64,000 bases of DNA from Pseudopyrenochaeta lycopersici (GCA_003313425.1 NHZP01000001.1:992001-1056000), one strand, 5' to 3'; shown: positions 22,046 through 35,371, counted from the first letter of the stretch. Translations and numbers: made by a program. The notes: a model not told the origin generated them from the sequence alone.

Positions 22046-22858
22046 TGCCGGCGTTCTTGCAAAGCGTCGATGGTATAGAAGGAGAGTTGGCAGATGGTGA
22101 AGTAAATGAGAAAATCTGTGTAGAGATCATGAGGGACGTAGGGATTGGGAGACTTTTTATATGTTGATTTAGAAGATAGCCCAACAGAGACGCACGCTTT
22201 CACCATAACTCATCGTAGTGGAACCATGAGGGAGTGTGTGGTGAGGGTGAGAGCAGATCCTGCAAACTCTTATCAGATTCTAGCAATTACCATTGCGCAA
22301 ATTAACATGCTCCCAGATTTCGCGTTCTACACATGAAGAATAGAAATATTTTTAGCGTTTTGTAACTTTCTTCCTGTACGATTATAAAATTTCCAGGTTT
22401 TCAGCACGATATTTTTGATCTACCCCGAGGATTCATCTAACAGTCCTATGATCCAAATGCAAATGTGTTCTGTGCCCCAAGATGTCATATTTCATTATAT
22501 TTCAATACCATTAATGGCATCACTAGTCCGCTGTCCAATCTTTCGACTCTAAAAACTAGGTTTGAAATAGAAAATGCAGCTAACTATGAAGATTCTGTTG
22601 CTTTTATATGCTTAATTACAGTTTATTTTGTAGTGGCTAAGATGACGTGCAATGTCCTTTGAGATTCAACTTCGACAAGATGTGAAAGAAGGTGAAGGAT
22701 GCTTAGTAAGGAATATGCAGGATATCTTGGCGATGGCCGTCGCGCTATGCTCAACGCGCCAAAGATTCGAGCCATCAACCCCAGCTTTCGCGCCCGCCCC
22801 ATCACCCCTCTGCGAACCTTGACCGACGCGGCACTGCTGTCGCACTGATTCAGTCAAC
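22046..22858. other. Intergenic: divergent promoter of SANT copy B and Ssr4
   Basis: Very AT-rich between 22330 and 22640, then GC-richer sequence just before the Ssr4 start. No coding frame convinces. Confidence 0.5.
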
Positions 22859-24989
22859 ATGTACGGCATGAACCAGGCCTACAATGCCCCCGACCCCAGC
22901 GCCCAGGTGCCGAATCACCTCGTGAGTGCGCCTTTGGCTCCCAACTGTCTTCTCCAGCTAACCGTACAGCTTGCCCACGTCCACTTGATATCCTCATATC
23001 GATTCCCTACCTTACCCAGTCTTCAGCCTACACAGGCGCTCGAATACCTCATCAAGGGTCCGCAGATAGTGCGCGACACCTCCCCCGTCGCATGGACATA
23101 CTTCGCATCCCCTCCTCAAGATGGCACTGTCATTCTCACATGGCAGCCTCCACGCATGCAGACGCATTTCGCTTCAGACGGAATGGTGTGGGCAGATGCT
23201 GAGACGGCGTACGACATGAACGTGCGAGGCTATGTATGCGCTCCTCAACTAACCGCAAGTTCCACTTCATTCTAACACCCCTTAGACACTCCAGGTCCTC
23301 GTTCACAACAGCGGCTTCAACTACCCACACGAACCGTATGCTGTGCATTCCCGTTTCCGTTACAGAATAGCAGGAGGCCCCGGGACCACCGACCCCAACC
23401 TATGGCTGGTGCATTACAGGCCAGCGGAACCACAGCATAGGATTCCAGCCGGCCAGATACCCATTCCCCGCGAGGTACATGCGCAGCTGCAAATGCGCGC
23501 CCAGCTCCAAGCTGCTGGACCGTTGATGCGCAAAGAGTTTATGCTCGTTGATCAGGCCAATTGGCCGAAGGTTGAATTTGGACAGCCGGCTGCTATGAGA
23601 GGGCAACAGCCATACTACAACCCAATGCAGCCGGGACGGCCGTATGCAACGCAGCCTCCACCCGCCAAGCGTCCACGCCTGCCAACACAGCCCCAAGCTC
23701 GTCAGCCAGTCGCAGGTGCGGTAGTGGCAGACACGTCACTTGAAGAGGAGGAAAATGCAACCCAGGATGCCTTCGACTTCTTGACGCCTCGTGAGATCAG
23801 CTTGTCGAGGTACAAGCAGCACCACGAGTGGATGGAAGAGATATTCTCATCGCCATATGCCGTTGGAAAGATTGCGCCTATTGATCTTGGGCTAGGCCTC
23901 ATGGGCGAGCTAGCTCCATTGACTGCGGGCATCTTAGACGTCTCGGGAGCAGACAATCCAGAAGTCGCGAAAGACAACTATCAGATCAAGAACTATTACA
24001 AACTGGACCCTGAACAGCTCAAAGACTTCGAAAAGCGAGTATCAGAATACACCACGAAAGAGCAAGCTGAAATTGACAAGATGAAAGCTGAGCACGCGAA
24101 GAAGATGGCTCAACTGAAGCGAACCCGGACTTACATCAAAGCCGAACGTCGATTACGAGATCTGTCACGCTCTGCAGAGAGTGATATCGACGGCACAAAT
24201 CCGCTGGAAGAAGTTGTACAGGATCTGGAAAAATCACTAGGAGTTACATTTGACGCTAAGAAGTCAGTCGTCTGCGTGGAGAAGGGCGGCTTTATTGAAG
24301 TACAGCAACCATCGCCTCCTAAGCCGCAAGTCAACGGTGACGGAGGTCAACAAAGCGCAAACGGTCAATCCAACGGCTTGAACAATGACGGAACATTGGA
24401 GGAGAACTCTGCCGCAAGCTTGCTTGACCAATACGGGACTGGATCACTCTCAGGAACGCCTATTGGTAACATCTCATTACCACGACTCTCACAACCTCCC
24501 AGCCAGTCGCAATCCGCTGTAGGAACACCAAGTGGAACTGCTAGCAATATTAACCAAGTGCCGACATTCGATCAACAAGATACAACGCTCGATGTAGATG
24601 TTGGCGACGACCTCCTGGACCTCGATGTTGAAATGTCGGGTATGACTGGCGCGGAAGACAAGGGCGACGAATGGGTCATGGTCAACGATCAATCTGGTGA
24701 TGCACAGCAGGCCAGTGGCAATCCTGAGCAGTCTGGCACAAGCGCCAATGATGCAACAGCTACCTCGGGGGCGCTGCCTTCATCAACAGTTGAAGCTGAA
24801 GCAGGCAGCATGTTCGACACTTCTGACTTCGCGGGCTTCGACAACCTTGACAGTGCTGGGGACGCTCTTGCAGACTACGGCGACGATGACAACATGGGCT
24901 TGGACCTTGTGGACGATTCGGCATTTGGTGATGCGTTCCACGGCACCGAGATGCACCATGATGAGACAGGCGACGGTGATCATGCATAA
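22859..24989 (+). CDS. ssr4: SWI/SNF and RSC chromatin-remodelling subunit Ssr4
   Basis: Component shared by fungal SWI/SNF and RSC remodelling complexes (DUF1750 family). Exons are 22859-22921, 22970-23233 and 23286-24989, giving 676 residues. The conserved N-terminal domain is about 1-215: LAHVHLISSYRFPTLPSL, the VAWTYFASPPQDGTVILTWQ block, FNYPHEPYAVHSRFRYRIAG, and NLWLVHYRPAEPQHRIP. A second conserved part follows (FDFLTPREISLSRYKQHHEW). The central region has a basic/acidic coiled segment, and the C-terminus is acidic and Gln/Ser-rich. Both introns are GT-AG, phase 0. Identification rests on the N-terminal blocks and is confident. Confidence 0.9.
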
Positions 24990-26129
24990 AGCATCAGGCT
25001 CATCAGTGTAGACTGGGATTTCGGTAAGTCCTGGAGCTGCCATCGACCGTGTAATCGGTACGACGGGACGTCCTTGTGCTGAGATTGAATGTGCGTATGA
25101 GGCGCTAGATAGGTCTCGATCCTGGCGTTGTTTATCAATTGGAGTTCTTTATCATGGTCTGTACAACTACGGGGGATTTGTCTAGGTTTGTGGGCACGAG
25201 TGTCAATGACGCGGCTCCTAAACAGCCAAAGAATTTTCTATCTTAATCAAATTTGAACAGTGAGGCTTGACTATTTGTTAGAAACTCATTCCTAGATTCT
25301 GCACGAAAAGAAGAGAACCACTTTGTTTGCGACAACCCTGTGTCTCTCATATGGGTGTTAGCAAGGCACGAACCTTGATTTGTGTCTCCTTGCCACACCC
25401 ATCACGTTATGAGAGCTAAGCATCTAAGCCAGTCTGGTGTTTCGAAATTTGGTCAGAGCCTAGCGTAGCGCACATGCGTGACCCTGTATGCCTCCTTCCA
25501 CGCCAACCCTGCACAATCAATACAATATCATAAGTATCACACAGGCCTTGATCAAGATCTGGAAACGTTGAATCCTTCGAATAAAACAACAGTTCTCTCA
25601 TCAATCTTTTGCTCCTTTCAAATATCGCAAGGTCGCATACGTAGGGCTGCATGGCTTCAAGCAGCTTTGCGATTGCACAATAAGACCGATAGTTCTACAT
25701 AAGTTTCTCTAAATTAACTTACATGAAACTAGGCGTACCATTACTTCCTACCATCTTCGAAATGCAGCCTCGCCAGAATATATCGCTTCCGTTGAATCAT
25801 GGTCTCCACCTGTTAACGCATGCCGGACATATTTTCCAGATCTGAACGAATAGCTTCTCAAGCATGTGGCCATAGCAGGATAACTATGTAGAACGGTTAC
25901 TGGGTGTACCATGGGATATAGACGGTTACTCGTATTCCATATACTATGTTGCTTTTGTCGAAGTTCCCCTAGTTCCGGAAGAAGATGAGATGTGAATCTT
26001 TCTTTTTGGCTTACTCGGCGCACCAACTGCACTTATGGTGGACGCTCGACGGATCTGAATTATGATTGTTTCATCAGTCACCTCCAATTGAACCGCATTT
26101 TGGAGAGTTTCTGCAAACCACCACTCCAT
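24990..26129. other. Intergenic region with an inverted repeat
   Basis: Ssr4 3' region and tyrosinase promoter, both on the plus strand. Contains the inverted repeat at 25353-25400. Frames of 70-95 codons here are unsupported. Confidence 0.5.
25353..25400. repeat. Imperfect 48-nt inverted repeat
   Basis: GGGTGT-TA-GCAAGG at the left pairs with CCTTGC-C-ACACCC at the right, 12 bp with a small internal bulge, around a 21-nt loop. It lies in the intergenic region about 360 bp after Ssr4. It does not fold as a full tRNA. Confidence 0.5.
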
Positions 26130-28446
26130 ATGACTCCTGCTAGGCTCGTCGGAGCTTTGCAATTGTTGCTTTTGACCAGCATCTTGTACTCTACTGTGTG
26201 CTCACAACTGGTCCTCCACAACCACAGAAATCATGCTGCGGACAACACTGCGGTGGCAGTAAGGCGACAGGCTACCACATCTCCAGTCTATACTATCTTG
26301 GGCGTTCGTGGGCTGGGAGTCGATACGACTCATCCTCGGCTTGAGATTCGTGAATTGGAGCGCAATCAAGATCAGCTCAATCTCTACCTGCTTGGGTTGC
26401 AGCGATTCCAGAGTACAAGCCAAGAAGACAAGCTGTCTTACTATCAGGTCGCTGGTATGTGTTCTCTTCCACGCAAGGATTCCTTTCAAGCTACATTAAA
26501 CGCTGATAGTACGTAGGCATACATGGCCGACCCTTTGTATCATGGGATGGGGTCGAGAAGCACCCTGAAGGGAGTAACGGCTATTGTGCGCATAGTAGCA
26601 ACATTTTTCCAACCTGGCACAGACCCTACCTTGCTCTTGTAGAGGTGTGTTAATGTTGCAGCCTGATTGCGTCGACTCACATAAACAGGAGCTAATCTAT
26701 TTTCACGCTCGTGAAACTGTTGTGGGATTTCCAAACGGAGAAGCGAAGAATCGGATGGAGAAGGCACTTGAAACATTCAGGATACCATATTGGGACGCGG
26801 CTGCTGTACCTCCAGTAGGAACAGGCTCATATCCTTGGATAGTACAAGCGAAGACGATCGAGGTTGAGATCCCTACCGGAAACACGACAGCCAAGAGTAC
26901 GATACCGAACCCGCTTTATGCGTATACGTTTCATCCGCTTCCAGTTGAAGATTTCAGAGAAGGCCAAGGGCTGGGAGAAGCAGACAACCATGCTTCAATG
27001 CGAGCAGTTGAGCCCTGGATACTCTGGAACTCAACCAAACGATATCCAACGAACCAGAGCGAGAGTGCGCAGAGTCAGGACCATCTCGTTGCATCCAGGT
27101 TGGACAAGAATGCACATCAGCTAAGGGAACGGACGTACCAAATGCTGGCGATGCAAAAGGACTATCAGAGCATCAGTAACAATTTGGCAGGACGCAGGGA
27201 TCAGGTCCACGGTAGTGTTCCGGATAGCTTGGAATCGCTACACGATACGTTGCATAACACCATTGGTACCCAAGGCCACATGTGGGCAACAGCATATTCT
27301 GCATTCGATCCAATTTTCTGGTTATTGCACGCGTAAGTGGATATCATGATGAAGATATGCAGATCTTGAGATTGATTCGATTTCTCTAGCAATACCGATC
27401 GCCTGCTTTCTATTTGGCAATCGTTGAATCCGGATAGCTATGTCACGAATCATACGAACCGCCAAGCAACGTTTACAACGCCAGCAAACTCATACGCAGA
27501 CGAGAACACTGGTATGTAACCGTGCCCGTACTATCCTAGATACTTATTACCATAGCTCTGCACCCCTTCCGTCAATACGACACAGGCGAGTTCTGGACCT
27601 CGGCAGGTGTACGCAACCACTCTATCTTCGGCTACACATATCCAGAACTCATGGGTCCATCAGATGGTAGAACCCTTGTTCAGAGGGTAAACGCACTTTA
27701 TGGACCAAATGCAACGTCTCAGTTTTCGTGGGAGTTGAAGCCTACAAATCAGTCCGTGCCTGAAACAAGTCCCAGTAACCAATCAGCCGGGTCGCTGGGG
27801 ACACCGGATTCTCCTTTAGCAAGCACCACTACTTCTCTTGGTCTACACAGCGACATTCAGTACCACTATGTCGCCAATATTAGGTCACAGAATAATGGAG
27901 CCGAAGGTGCGTTCAAGGTTTACATTTTCCTCGGCGCCGTCAAGGAATCCAGCCTATCACCGGTGGATGCTTCGACGTGGGCGTCCGATCCAGGATTTGT
28001 GGGGTATACGGGATTCCAGAACGCTGCTGGAAAAGACACTGGGGGCGCACAGGGGATGGACATGGAAATGATCGGTGTGGTTGCATTGACCCACGCGCTT
28101 GAAGACATGGTTAAGAACGGGCACTTGGAGCAGTTGGATGAGATTGCTGTGGGAACATATCTGCAGGAACACATGACGTGGAAGATTGCCATTGTAGGCT
28201 CAACCCCTGCTCTTACTCACATCCCTGTCATTGTAACGAAAGGCTGATTGTTTCTAGGCCGACGACAGTATTGTCCACAGTGAAACCGTGGCGGGGTTCG
28301 AAATCGAAGTCTTGTGGGCAAAGGCTAAGCGACCGACGCCAGATCGCTTTCCTGACGTCCAAGAGGGTGGCTTCAAACACCTGATGTATGCTACGAGCGG
28401 CAAAGCCGGGACCACTCAAGATGGCGACGAGGGGGCTGAAGAATAA
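26130..28446 (+). CDS. Tyrosinase (type-3 copper oxidase), secretory N-terminus
   Basis: Oxidises monophenols and diphenols to quinones, usually towards melanin-type pigments. Six exons: 26130-26454, 26517-26644, 26689-27332, 27390-27511, 27556-28193 and 28258-28446, giving 681 residues with all phases agreeing. A signal peptide is likely (residues 1-25, ending STVCSQ), and RR before QATT near 50 is a possible processing site. The CuA site includes CAHSSNIFPTWHRPY (about 132-146). CuB includes LHDTLHNTIG near 334 and HMWATAYSAFDPIFWLLHA near 347-365. The long C-terminal part matches the lid domain of fungal tyrosinases. The intron before the last exon has a weak GTAGGC donor; without it the frame would stop after about 20 more codons. 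Confidence 0.92.
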
Positions 28447-29838
28447 GACAAGTGTATTGATTGGGATAAGATGAAGATAATAAGACGAGATTTACATTAG
28501 GAAAAGATAGTCACGGAGCGTAGGGGGTGCAGTTTCATCAGTGCTCAAAGTAAAGAAATATGCCTAATCTGTCGAAGCGAAGATACGCGTATTAGTGCAC
28601 TGTGGCGGTGGAGTACGAAAGGTCCAGCAATCTTCAATTACACATTACTCATGTACGTGGTAAGAAGCGAGTGGAGGCGCGTTTCCAGGCCAGAGGGGAC
28701 TGATAGGTGGTCTTCCTTGCTCACATGGTCTTGGTAGAAGAGCGAGCATTCGACGTGGTGCGGTGCCAATGCTGCGCAGCATGAAGATGCAATTTATCGA
28801 AAACCGAAGATCATGGAGATGTGTCGCACGTCGCAACGTCCTGCGGACACCCCTGACTTGGGTTCCGGTTAGAGCGGCCGGCCTCCGCGTCAGCGCCAAG
28901 ATGGAAACGATTATCTTTCCGCGTGCTTGTTTCCATGAGGCGCTCGTTAGTAGGCCTTGTCGGGCGACGCCTCTGAACGCCCAATAGACGCCTTTCTGGT
29001 ACCAGCTAGCCGAACACGAGCTGGGGGTGGCGAGAGCGTTCGCGATGGCTTTCGTATCTCGTGAGCTATTCTAGGGGGGAGACAGTAGAGACTGGTGATG
29101 TGTAGCATGAGGAGCCTGGTCATCTGTGCTACATGCCTGGGACGCCTTCGGAGAATATGGTTTGTCGGGCCATGGTTAGAGGAGATGCGCGGCGGCTGTC
29201 CAGAGTGGAGGGGAGGAGAGGTGTAGCGTGGAATGTCGTCTGCACGCGACAACCTCTGCCAGCATCGGCCCAGGATTAGCAGTAGACAGCCATCCTCCAG
29301 AGTCGCAGCAAGCGGCCATGCATTCCCTGAAGGCCCCCAGCCTGCGAGCCATTGACGTCTCTGGAAGGGAGAGCGACCCGTGGATGGTGGCCCACACTCT
29401 CCCCTCTTGGCACCAGTCGGTGTCCGCATGCCGCCCTGTGAGCCGCGTCCCAGCTGCAAGGCCGCGTTCCTGAAGAAGAAGAAGCGTCCCCACCCGGCTT
29501 CAACGCAGGCCAGGGTGCACTTCCACAAATCTGTGCCCGGCCGCGAATCTCGACGGCTTTCTGCTTCTTCCTCCCTTTCCTGACCTTGATACTTGACTTT
29601 TGTATCTCTTGCCGCAAGCCCGGAAGTGCATCTCTTCACCACCGCCGTCTCCTTAGGTCGGTCCTCGTCGTCCGGTTGGCCTTCAGCGCATTCACTCACT
29701 AGCATTCACTCGACACCCACGCTTCGGGACTCGGAGACACGGCGATGCGTGTGCAGACGCTCTTTGACTTATAGCTTCTCGACACTCTTTGGATCGTAGT
29801 TGCTTTTAGGGGGGTTTGGACGCTTTCAGCACCGCACA
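28447..29838. other. Intergenic region between tyrosinase and acyltransferase
   Basis: 1.4 kb, GC-rich between 28640 and 29700, with overlapping long frames on both strands (longest 252 codons, minus strand). None has a signal peptide, domain or homologous feel, and stop-free runs are expected at this GC content. The acyltransferase promoter and 5' UTR are at the right end. Confidence 0.5.
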
Positions 29839-31279
29839 ATGGCTCCTCGCGACGCCAACTGGATAGATGCAAGTCACACGCGCTCTCACCATGTCGCCTG
29901 TGTCACTGCGGCTAACACTGGCTCCTGTAGGGCCTTCGCGGCATAGCCTCCTTCATGGTCGTATGCGGCCACCTGTGTACGGCGCTGGTTCCGTGGCTGC
30001 ACTCGCCGGCCCCAGATGCCAAAACCGCTCCGCACCTCTTCCAGCTCCCCTTCTTCCGTCTCGCCGTCGGCGGTCGCAGCGCGGTGGCGTTGTTCTTCCT
30101 TGTCACGGGCTATGTAAACTCGATTGGGCCGATTAGCAAGTCGCGCGCAGGCAACCACGATGCGGCCTTTATGGGCATTGCGAGGAGCGCACTAGCCCGC
30201 TCAGGACGCCTGGTCCTACCTGCCATGATCGCGACTCTCCTCACCTGGTTCCTCGCCAACACAAACGCATATCACATGACCAAGCATGTTGATTCGACGT
30301 GGATACGGCAGGGCTGGCACCGGCAGGAGCCCACGCTGTGGGACGCCTTCAAGTCGCTGACCAAGGCCGAGGTCGAGACTTGGACAATTGGCTGGAACGA
30401 CTACGATGGCACGCAATGGACGCTGCACTTGTTTCTGGAGGGCAGCATGCTGGTCTACACGACCATGTTTGCTACCGTCTTGGTCAAGCCCAAGGCGCGC
30501 ATGTTGGTCTACGCCGCGCTGTATCTCTACTTCTGGCAGCTCGGCGAAGGTGAGCCCATCGATTTCACGAGCAAGAAAGGCCGAATTCGCTAACTGCCGC
30601 AGGTCTCGCAATCGGGGCGCTCAAGGGCCTGAACATCGTCATGGGCATGTTCGTAGCCGAACTGCACAATCACTACAAGGATTCCGCCACCTCGGTTCTG
30701 CCGGCCCCTGTACCTGCGCTTATGATTATTGTGGGCATGTTCATCGCCGGCTACCCTCAAGACTCGCCGCAAAACGCACACTGGTCGCATGTAATGCAAA
30801 AGATGATGCACAGCATTACTGTAGAAAAGTCCGATGTTCGTCGCTACTGGGACCACATTGGAGCCTCGACCGTTCTGCTCGGCATCTTCTTCTCGCGAAA
30901 CGCGCGTCGGATGCTCACGTCGCCCGTTTTCAATTTCCTTGGCCGTGTTTCATTCCCGGTCTACCTTATGCACAACACGTTCATCAAATCTGTCCTCACC
31001 TGGATGATCTATCTTCCGTCCGCCATGAACCCGCCCAAAACCGAAAAGGGCGAGCCCATGGATCTCCCGCGCGGCTCAACAACACACGTTTTAATCGCCA
31101 TTGCCGTCTTCTATTATATCCTATACCGATGTGCGGCCTTGTGGGTGAAGCATATTGACCCAATATGCGCAAACCTGGTCAATGCAGCAACAAAATGGGC
31201 ATACGGCGAGCCCCAACCAAGAGAAAGCCGGCCAATCCTCGGAACCGGCAGTATTGAAAAGACAGTACTACCATCATGA
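29839..31279 (+). CDS. Acyltransferase-3 family integral membrane protein
   Basis: Multi-pass membrane O-acyltransferase of the fungal acyltransferase-3 family; substrates may be polysaccharide, secondary metabolite or sterol-type, which I cannot tell. Exons are 29839-29868, 29931-30549 and 30603-31279, giving 441 residues. Intron 1 uses a GC donor (GAT|GCAAGT), needed to join WID to GLRGIASFMVVCGHL, the hallmark N-terminal motif with its catalytic-region His. FRLAVGGRSAVALFFLVTGY is the second conserved block. Several hydrophobic helices follow (LVLPAMIATLLTWFLA, LVYAALYLYFWQL, GLNIVMGMFV, HVLIAIAVFYYILYR). FLGRVSFPVYLMHNTFI is the typical C-terminal block. The gene lies 1.4 kb from the tyrosinase, but no joint pathway is evident. 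Confidence 0.87.
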
Positions 31280-32649
31280 GGTCACCTCCATTTATTTATT
31301 TTCAGCGACATTCTTAGATACCTTCATGTCCATTTATTCGGAGCCAAGACCTCCACTACACTACACACCCTTCTAGTATTATTATTCCGTTTGTCAGCAA
31401 AGCATGTTTTGGAGCTATTGTGGCGCTATTCAGCCAACAAGCAAAATACACCATACTACCCGGCGTTCCGGGCATCCAAGGGCATCAGCGCCCAAAAGCA
31501 TCTGGCTTAGTATATCCCACATGTCGATTTTGAATATCTCGCTGTCATGTTGTATCGAAGATCTAGGCAAAAAGGACACAAGCATAAGATGGAAGACATG
31601 TAAGAGAACCGTAGATGAATAAAGAAACATCAACACACTCTGAATTGAGTACACACCTTTTTTTTTGTAAAAAATCGTGAAAAGCATGCGATGACGCTTA
31701 TCACACTAAAACGCAGACTGCACATAGCTACGGACTCAGATCTTTTCAGCTCTCGTCCTATTTTGGGACTCAAGGTAACCACATGGCCAGGCCCCAATTC
31801 AGCTTTTCCCACCCAAACACGACAGTTCATCGATTCGTTTGCGCAGGAATAAAGAACGAATATCAAGCGGACAGACCTAAATACTAACACGTAATTCAAA
31901 CCCCACTAACCAAAAGGCCACAATACGCAGACTCCACCAGCTGAACTAAACGAGGATATCCCAAAGACATGGCTGTTGCCAATCGAAGCGCCTGAAACGT
32001 CGCAAGGCCACGTTACGGTAACGGGGCGATCGACAGCGCCCGCTGCGCAAGGTCAGAAGGCGGCTTGACAGATGGCTGGTTGGGGCGCGGGGCGCATGGA
32101 GCTGTTCGCATGGGGATTTGGAGACACGGTTGTGGCGCTGAGACTGTGCGATGATGTGGTCAGGAGCGCGGAGTGGTGTATCTTTGACACGCTCTTGGGG
32201 AAGGAGGCGTCTTCTCCTGACTACCTCAAGACTAGTTGATGTGTGATCAAAGTGGATAGAAGCGGGAACGTGGATGAAGTAGTTTAGTTAGGTATCAAAC
32301 AGTCATTAAGCACATTGGCGAGCAAAGACTTCGAATACTCTTGTGGAATGGCGTGCATTATCATTATGAGTAGAGTCTATCGAAAGCGAGTGTCCGATAA
32401 TACAAGACGCCAGTAGGGTATCGACAACATTAAAACTCCCAAAAAAATATCATATCCCGTCATACCCACTTCGTCCCTTTCCTCCCAAGAAAAGTATCAA
32501 CATTTGTTGAAACAGCAGAGTCGTGACGCCGCGGTAGAGTACAAAAGCGGAAAGGCGAAAAGACTATTAAGCAACTTTCCATCCGACCATCCATCAATCC
32601 GTATACAGTCTTTGCCCCTCTTCGGCAATCGTCAATCTGGGGACTGTGC
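31280..32649. other. Intergenic: convergent 3' regions
   Basis: Between the acyltransferase (+) and stomatin (-). Contains a T-run near 31660 and a GC-rich patch at 31980-32220. No gene could be supported; frames of 72-89 codons lack partners. Confidence 0.5.
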
Positions 32650-33727
32650 TTACATGTCCTCAAGGACACGTGCGTTGACCGCGTGCTGAACGGGATCAAC
32701 GTGTTGCTGTTGATGTTGGGGCTGGCTAGATGGGCCCGCCTCATCCATGATTCTTGGGAGACCAAAGTCACCTGCGTTGACTGGGCCAGGCATGAAGATA
32801 ATCTTGCTCTGGCCTGACTTGGCCATGGATTGCATAGCCTCGAGGTAGCGGATTTGCATGGCTGGGGCTGAACTGAGAATGTCGGCGGCCTGACGCATGA
32901 GCTTGGCGGCTTCGACTTCAGCGCGTGCAGCAATGACCTTTGCTTCTCCCGTTCGCTTCGACTGCGCCGCCATGGAGAGGGAGTCTTGCAGCTCTTGCGA
33001 GAAGATGATGTCCTTGACGAGCATGGATTCGACTTCAACACCCCATCCGAGAGCAGTCTCTTCAATGATTTCACGGATAGACTGCGCAATTTCCTCGCGG
33101 CGCTCAATCACATCCTGGAGCACACGGGCACCGACAACGTGGCGGAGCGTGGTCTGAGTTCGCTCAACCAGCGCCTGGCGAATGTTGCTGATGCTGAAGG
33201 CAGCCTTGTGCGGCGACGTGATGCGGTAGTAGATGACCGAAGTAAGCTGGAGAGAAACATTGTCCTTGGTCATGCAAATCTGCTTGGGCACCTCGACAAT
33301 CTGGATCTTGATGTCGACTTGGACGAGCTGCTCCGACAGTGGGTTGATGTACACAAGACCTGGGTCCACAGCGCGAGCGAAGCGACCGAATTTAGTCACG
33401 AGGCCGACGTTGCCCTGATTAACGGGCTTGTAAGGATTGGGGCACACGATACAGCATGGGATGGCTCCGAGAGTACCAATGCAGCCACCGAGGGTGTTGA
33501 TCTAAATGGCTGTTAGATGAATGAATAGAATACTCGAAAAGTCAGTGAAAACATACCATAGATGCGTACCAGCCGTTGGTATCAGCATCGGCGTCATCGG
33601 GTCGGATAACTCTTGCGTAGCTAGGCTGCAAATCCTCTCGTCGCGGTGGTTGAACCTTGATAATCGGCTCATCCGCACGAGCTGATCCACCACTATTCAG
33701 CGGAGCCTTTCCATTGACGTCGCTCAT
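32650..33727 (-). CDS. Stomatin-family SPFH-domain protein
   Basis: Membrane scaffold of the stomatin/prohibitin superfamily. Exons are 33557-33727 and 32650-33501, 340 residues from the ATG of MSDVNGKAPLNSGG. An in-frame ATG at 33838 would add 37 Ser/Thr/Gln-rich residues; fungal relatives I recall start near the shorter one. A hydrophobic hairpin (INTLGGCIGTLGAIPCCIV) with paired Cys, likely palmitoylated, anchors it to the membrane. The SPFH core follows (VGLVTKFGRFARAVDPGLVYINP, LTSVIYYRIT, VVGARVLQDVIERREEIAQ). The tail is a coiled helix (AEVEAAKLMRQAADIL), then a Gln/His-rich end. With flotillin, it makes two SPFH scaffolds in the window. Confidence 0.92.
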
Positions 33728-35371
33728 AGTTGCTATACTGTGGGCTTGAGTGTTGGTCTGGTGGTGTAATATAGGTTGCGTAGAGGAAGTAGTCGATTCA
33801 GCAACGTTGTGAGGGTAGTGGGATTGAGAAGTAGTCATTGTTTGGGTGGAGTATGGTGGAGATTTATATGCACCTCTCACCACGAAACACACTCAGAAGC
33901 GGGGAAGCTAGCACACCCCTGCGCGTAGTCGGAGCTAGCCCTTGGCCCATCTTGGGGGGCTGTGCTTGGAAATCCCACGGTGCGAACTTTTGCTAATCAC
34001 TCAGTACCATGGTGATTGCGCGCATTCCAAACTCGACCCAGAAGCGCCGCGCCGCGCAATATTGAATCTTGACTGCGCGATTCACCTGCTGGCCGCGAGC
34101 AGACGCATTCCTTCGGATGCGCAACATGAAACCGCCTTGTCACGTCAAAACGTCAAAGACCTCACAAATATCCGCCACGTGAGATCTGCAAACCGCAGAC
34201 CACCCAAGGCGACCTAGCAATCACGCTTCGGCTAGCACGGGAGCCGTACGCTGCACCAACCTTAATCCGCGGCCCACCGGTGTGCTCGTGACGTCTCGAG
34301 GCAGAATCAATACGACAAGTCGACCATACACACGCTGGCGTCGATAAGTCCCAATGTCAACGATTTGTGTTTCTATGATGACGCTGATTCTACCAATTCT
34401 GCCGAATCAGCCGTCACGCACCGACGCCTGGGCGGTGGTGTGCCTGAGGCTTGGGCCAGCCCTGCCGAAGGAGTAGCAGAAGCACTGTGGCGAGTGTGGC
34501 GGTCCTTGATCGCCCTGGTGAGGCTGATGTTCGCATTGGCGCCTTGTTATTTCTGTTGCATGCGCCCAGGCACAAAAACCCTTCGCCGTGTTGGTGGTGG
34601 CAGCAACCATTCTTACTGCCAAAGGGGGGTGCTGCGCTGAGCGACTTCTTTCGAGATTGCTCAAAGCTCCCCTCAGTGCTTTGTCACACGCTCAATGCGA
34701 GAAGAGGCATGGCGCGAAGGCTGTGTGCACCAAGCCTAAGACATATTTCCCTCATCGTACTTCGGTCCACATTGGCCAGCGCACAACTCCGCTCCCTCTA
34801 TTGCGTGCGCTCAGAGGCTGCATAGAATCCCACAATTTACATTACTGCATTCGCATTCGACGCATCTGAGTCTCCGGTGAACATCATTTTCCATCAACAT
34901 AGGATTGGCGCGCGGAAAATGCACTGCCCCTTGAGGCCTTCGACAATCGCCAATCTCACTCGACAGTGCCTCATTAGGACCGCTACTGTGCCAAAGCCAC
35001 TTGGGATATCCTACGCTGGGCAACCTATCCATTGTTGGTGCCCGGTCTGAGGGTACCGTGCGCGTCTATGTTTGACGGTGGCACAGCAACACTGCCTGGG
35101 ATAATATGCTCAATGACAACGCCGTATTGCCATGTCTCACGCACGTGGCTCCAAGCGTCTAAGTGCGTAGATGCTGCTTGACCTTGCCTTTCTGATTCTG
35201 GGGAAGTGGAGATGCACGCGTTTTGGACTTAGCGGTAGATCAGAACAGCAGATATCAATAAACTCCTACCAATGTTGACTTCCAAAGCTGAACGCCACAA
35301 AGACATACACCAGTCAGCTATGTTGTACCATGATCATTTCACAAGCCTCGTCTAGCTATGCCAATGTCTTC
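33728..35371. other. Intergenic region upstream of stomatin
   Basis: 1.6 kb: stomatin promoter on the left and the 3' region of the coiled-coil gene on the right. A TATA-like ttatat lies near 33864. Frames at 34365-34869 run on several frames at once and look random. Confidence 0.5.

Noticed and set aside
28290..28310. GGTTCGAAATC resembling a tRNA T arm
   Set aside because: Lies inside the last tyrosinase exon in coding frame and has no tRNA fold.
28947..29705. A 252-codon minus-strand open frame
   Set aside because: GC-rich stretch with long open frames on several frames at once; no domain, no splice partner and odd amino-acid composition.
34365..34869. A cluster of frames upstream of stomatin
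   Set aside because: Different frames cover the same bases; none has conserved features or splice partners.
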